From positions 1 through 5,831 of the forward strand of contig CAMHBN010000134.1 of assembly GCA_946183385.1 (NCBI GenBank): a stretch of 5,831 bases of DNA. The letters run 5' to 3'. This document shows positions 5,770 to 5,831 of the stretch, in pieces (positions within the stretch are counted from its first letter, which is position 1; each line of letters starts with the position of its first letter). The translations under genes and the position numbers were made by a program. This DNA is from an uncultured Ruminococcus sp. (lineage in GTDB: Bacteria; Bacillota; Clostridia; Oscillospirales; Ruminococcaceae). The notes beneath the pieces were generated by a model. It had not been told where the DNA came from, searched no databases, and was given only the letters and a program-made list of their open reading frames with translations.

Positions 5770-5798
5770 ATTATATCAGATTTTATCGGAAAAAGCAA
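5770..5798 (-). promoter_or_regulatory. Sigma-70-type promoter of the HD-GYP gene with extended -10
   Basis: Reading the - strand, TTGCTT (5798-5793) is a partial -35 and TATAAT (5775-5770) a perfect -10, separated by exactly 17 bases. TGA directly before the -10 makes it an extended -10 (TGnTATAAT), which compensates for the weak -35. Transcription would begin near 5763, giving a leader of roughly 50 bases that contains the ribosome binding site. No operator repeat is evident. Confidence 0.8.
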
Positions 5799-5831
5799 TA
5801 ACCGACAGTATAAAAATGCAAAAGCTTATTT

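Overview
The window looks like a chromosomal segment from a Ruminococcus-type bacterium (Firmicutes, Oscillospiraceae). Three things suggest this: a complete type I dockerin repeat pair of the kind seen in ruminococcal cellulosomal proteins, strong GGAGG-type ribosome binding sites, and codon use that mixes GC-rich third positions with frequent ATA isoleucine. The genus is an inference; no rRNA or other marker is present.

Bases 1-2850 (+ strand) hold the distal part of a histidine biosynthesis operon. The C-terminal end of an unidentified protein (possibly flavodoxin-like) is followed by hisA, hisF, a small cytidine-deaminase-family gene, hisI and hisE. HisE, HisI, HisA and HisF catalyse pathway steps 2, 3, 4 and 5. 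HisI and HisE are separate proteins here, not the fused HisIE. HisH, the glutaminase partner of HisF, is not in the window. Genes abut or are a few bases apart, except for a 72-base gap before hisI that can fold into two consecutive hairpins, the second ending right at the hisI Shine-Dalgarno sequence.

Bases 2831-3979 (+) encode a secreted protein that overlaps the end of hisE by 20 bases. It has a signal peptide, an N-terminal type I dockerin with two intact calcium loops, and a peptidase S11 (D-alanyl-D-alanine carboxypeptidase) domain with SxxK, SxN and KTG motifs. This is the most unusual gene: a cell-wall enzyme carrying a cellulosome-type docking module, coupled to the end of an amino-acid biosynthesis operon.

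A compact bidirectional terminator separates it from a convergent gene at 4011-5714 (- strand). That gene encodes a membrane protein with seven predicted transmembrane helices, a PAS-like domain, a short coiled coil and a C-terminal HD-GYP cyclic-dinucleotide phosphodiesterase domain. It begins at a TTG codon with a near-perfect Shine-Dalgarno sequence and has its own promoter with a consensus extended -10. No mobile element, CRISPR array, tRNA or rRNA was seen.
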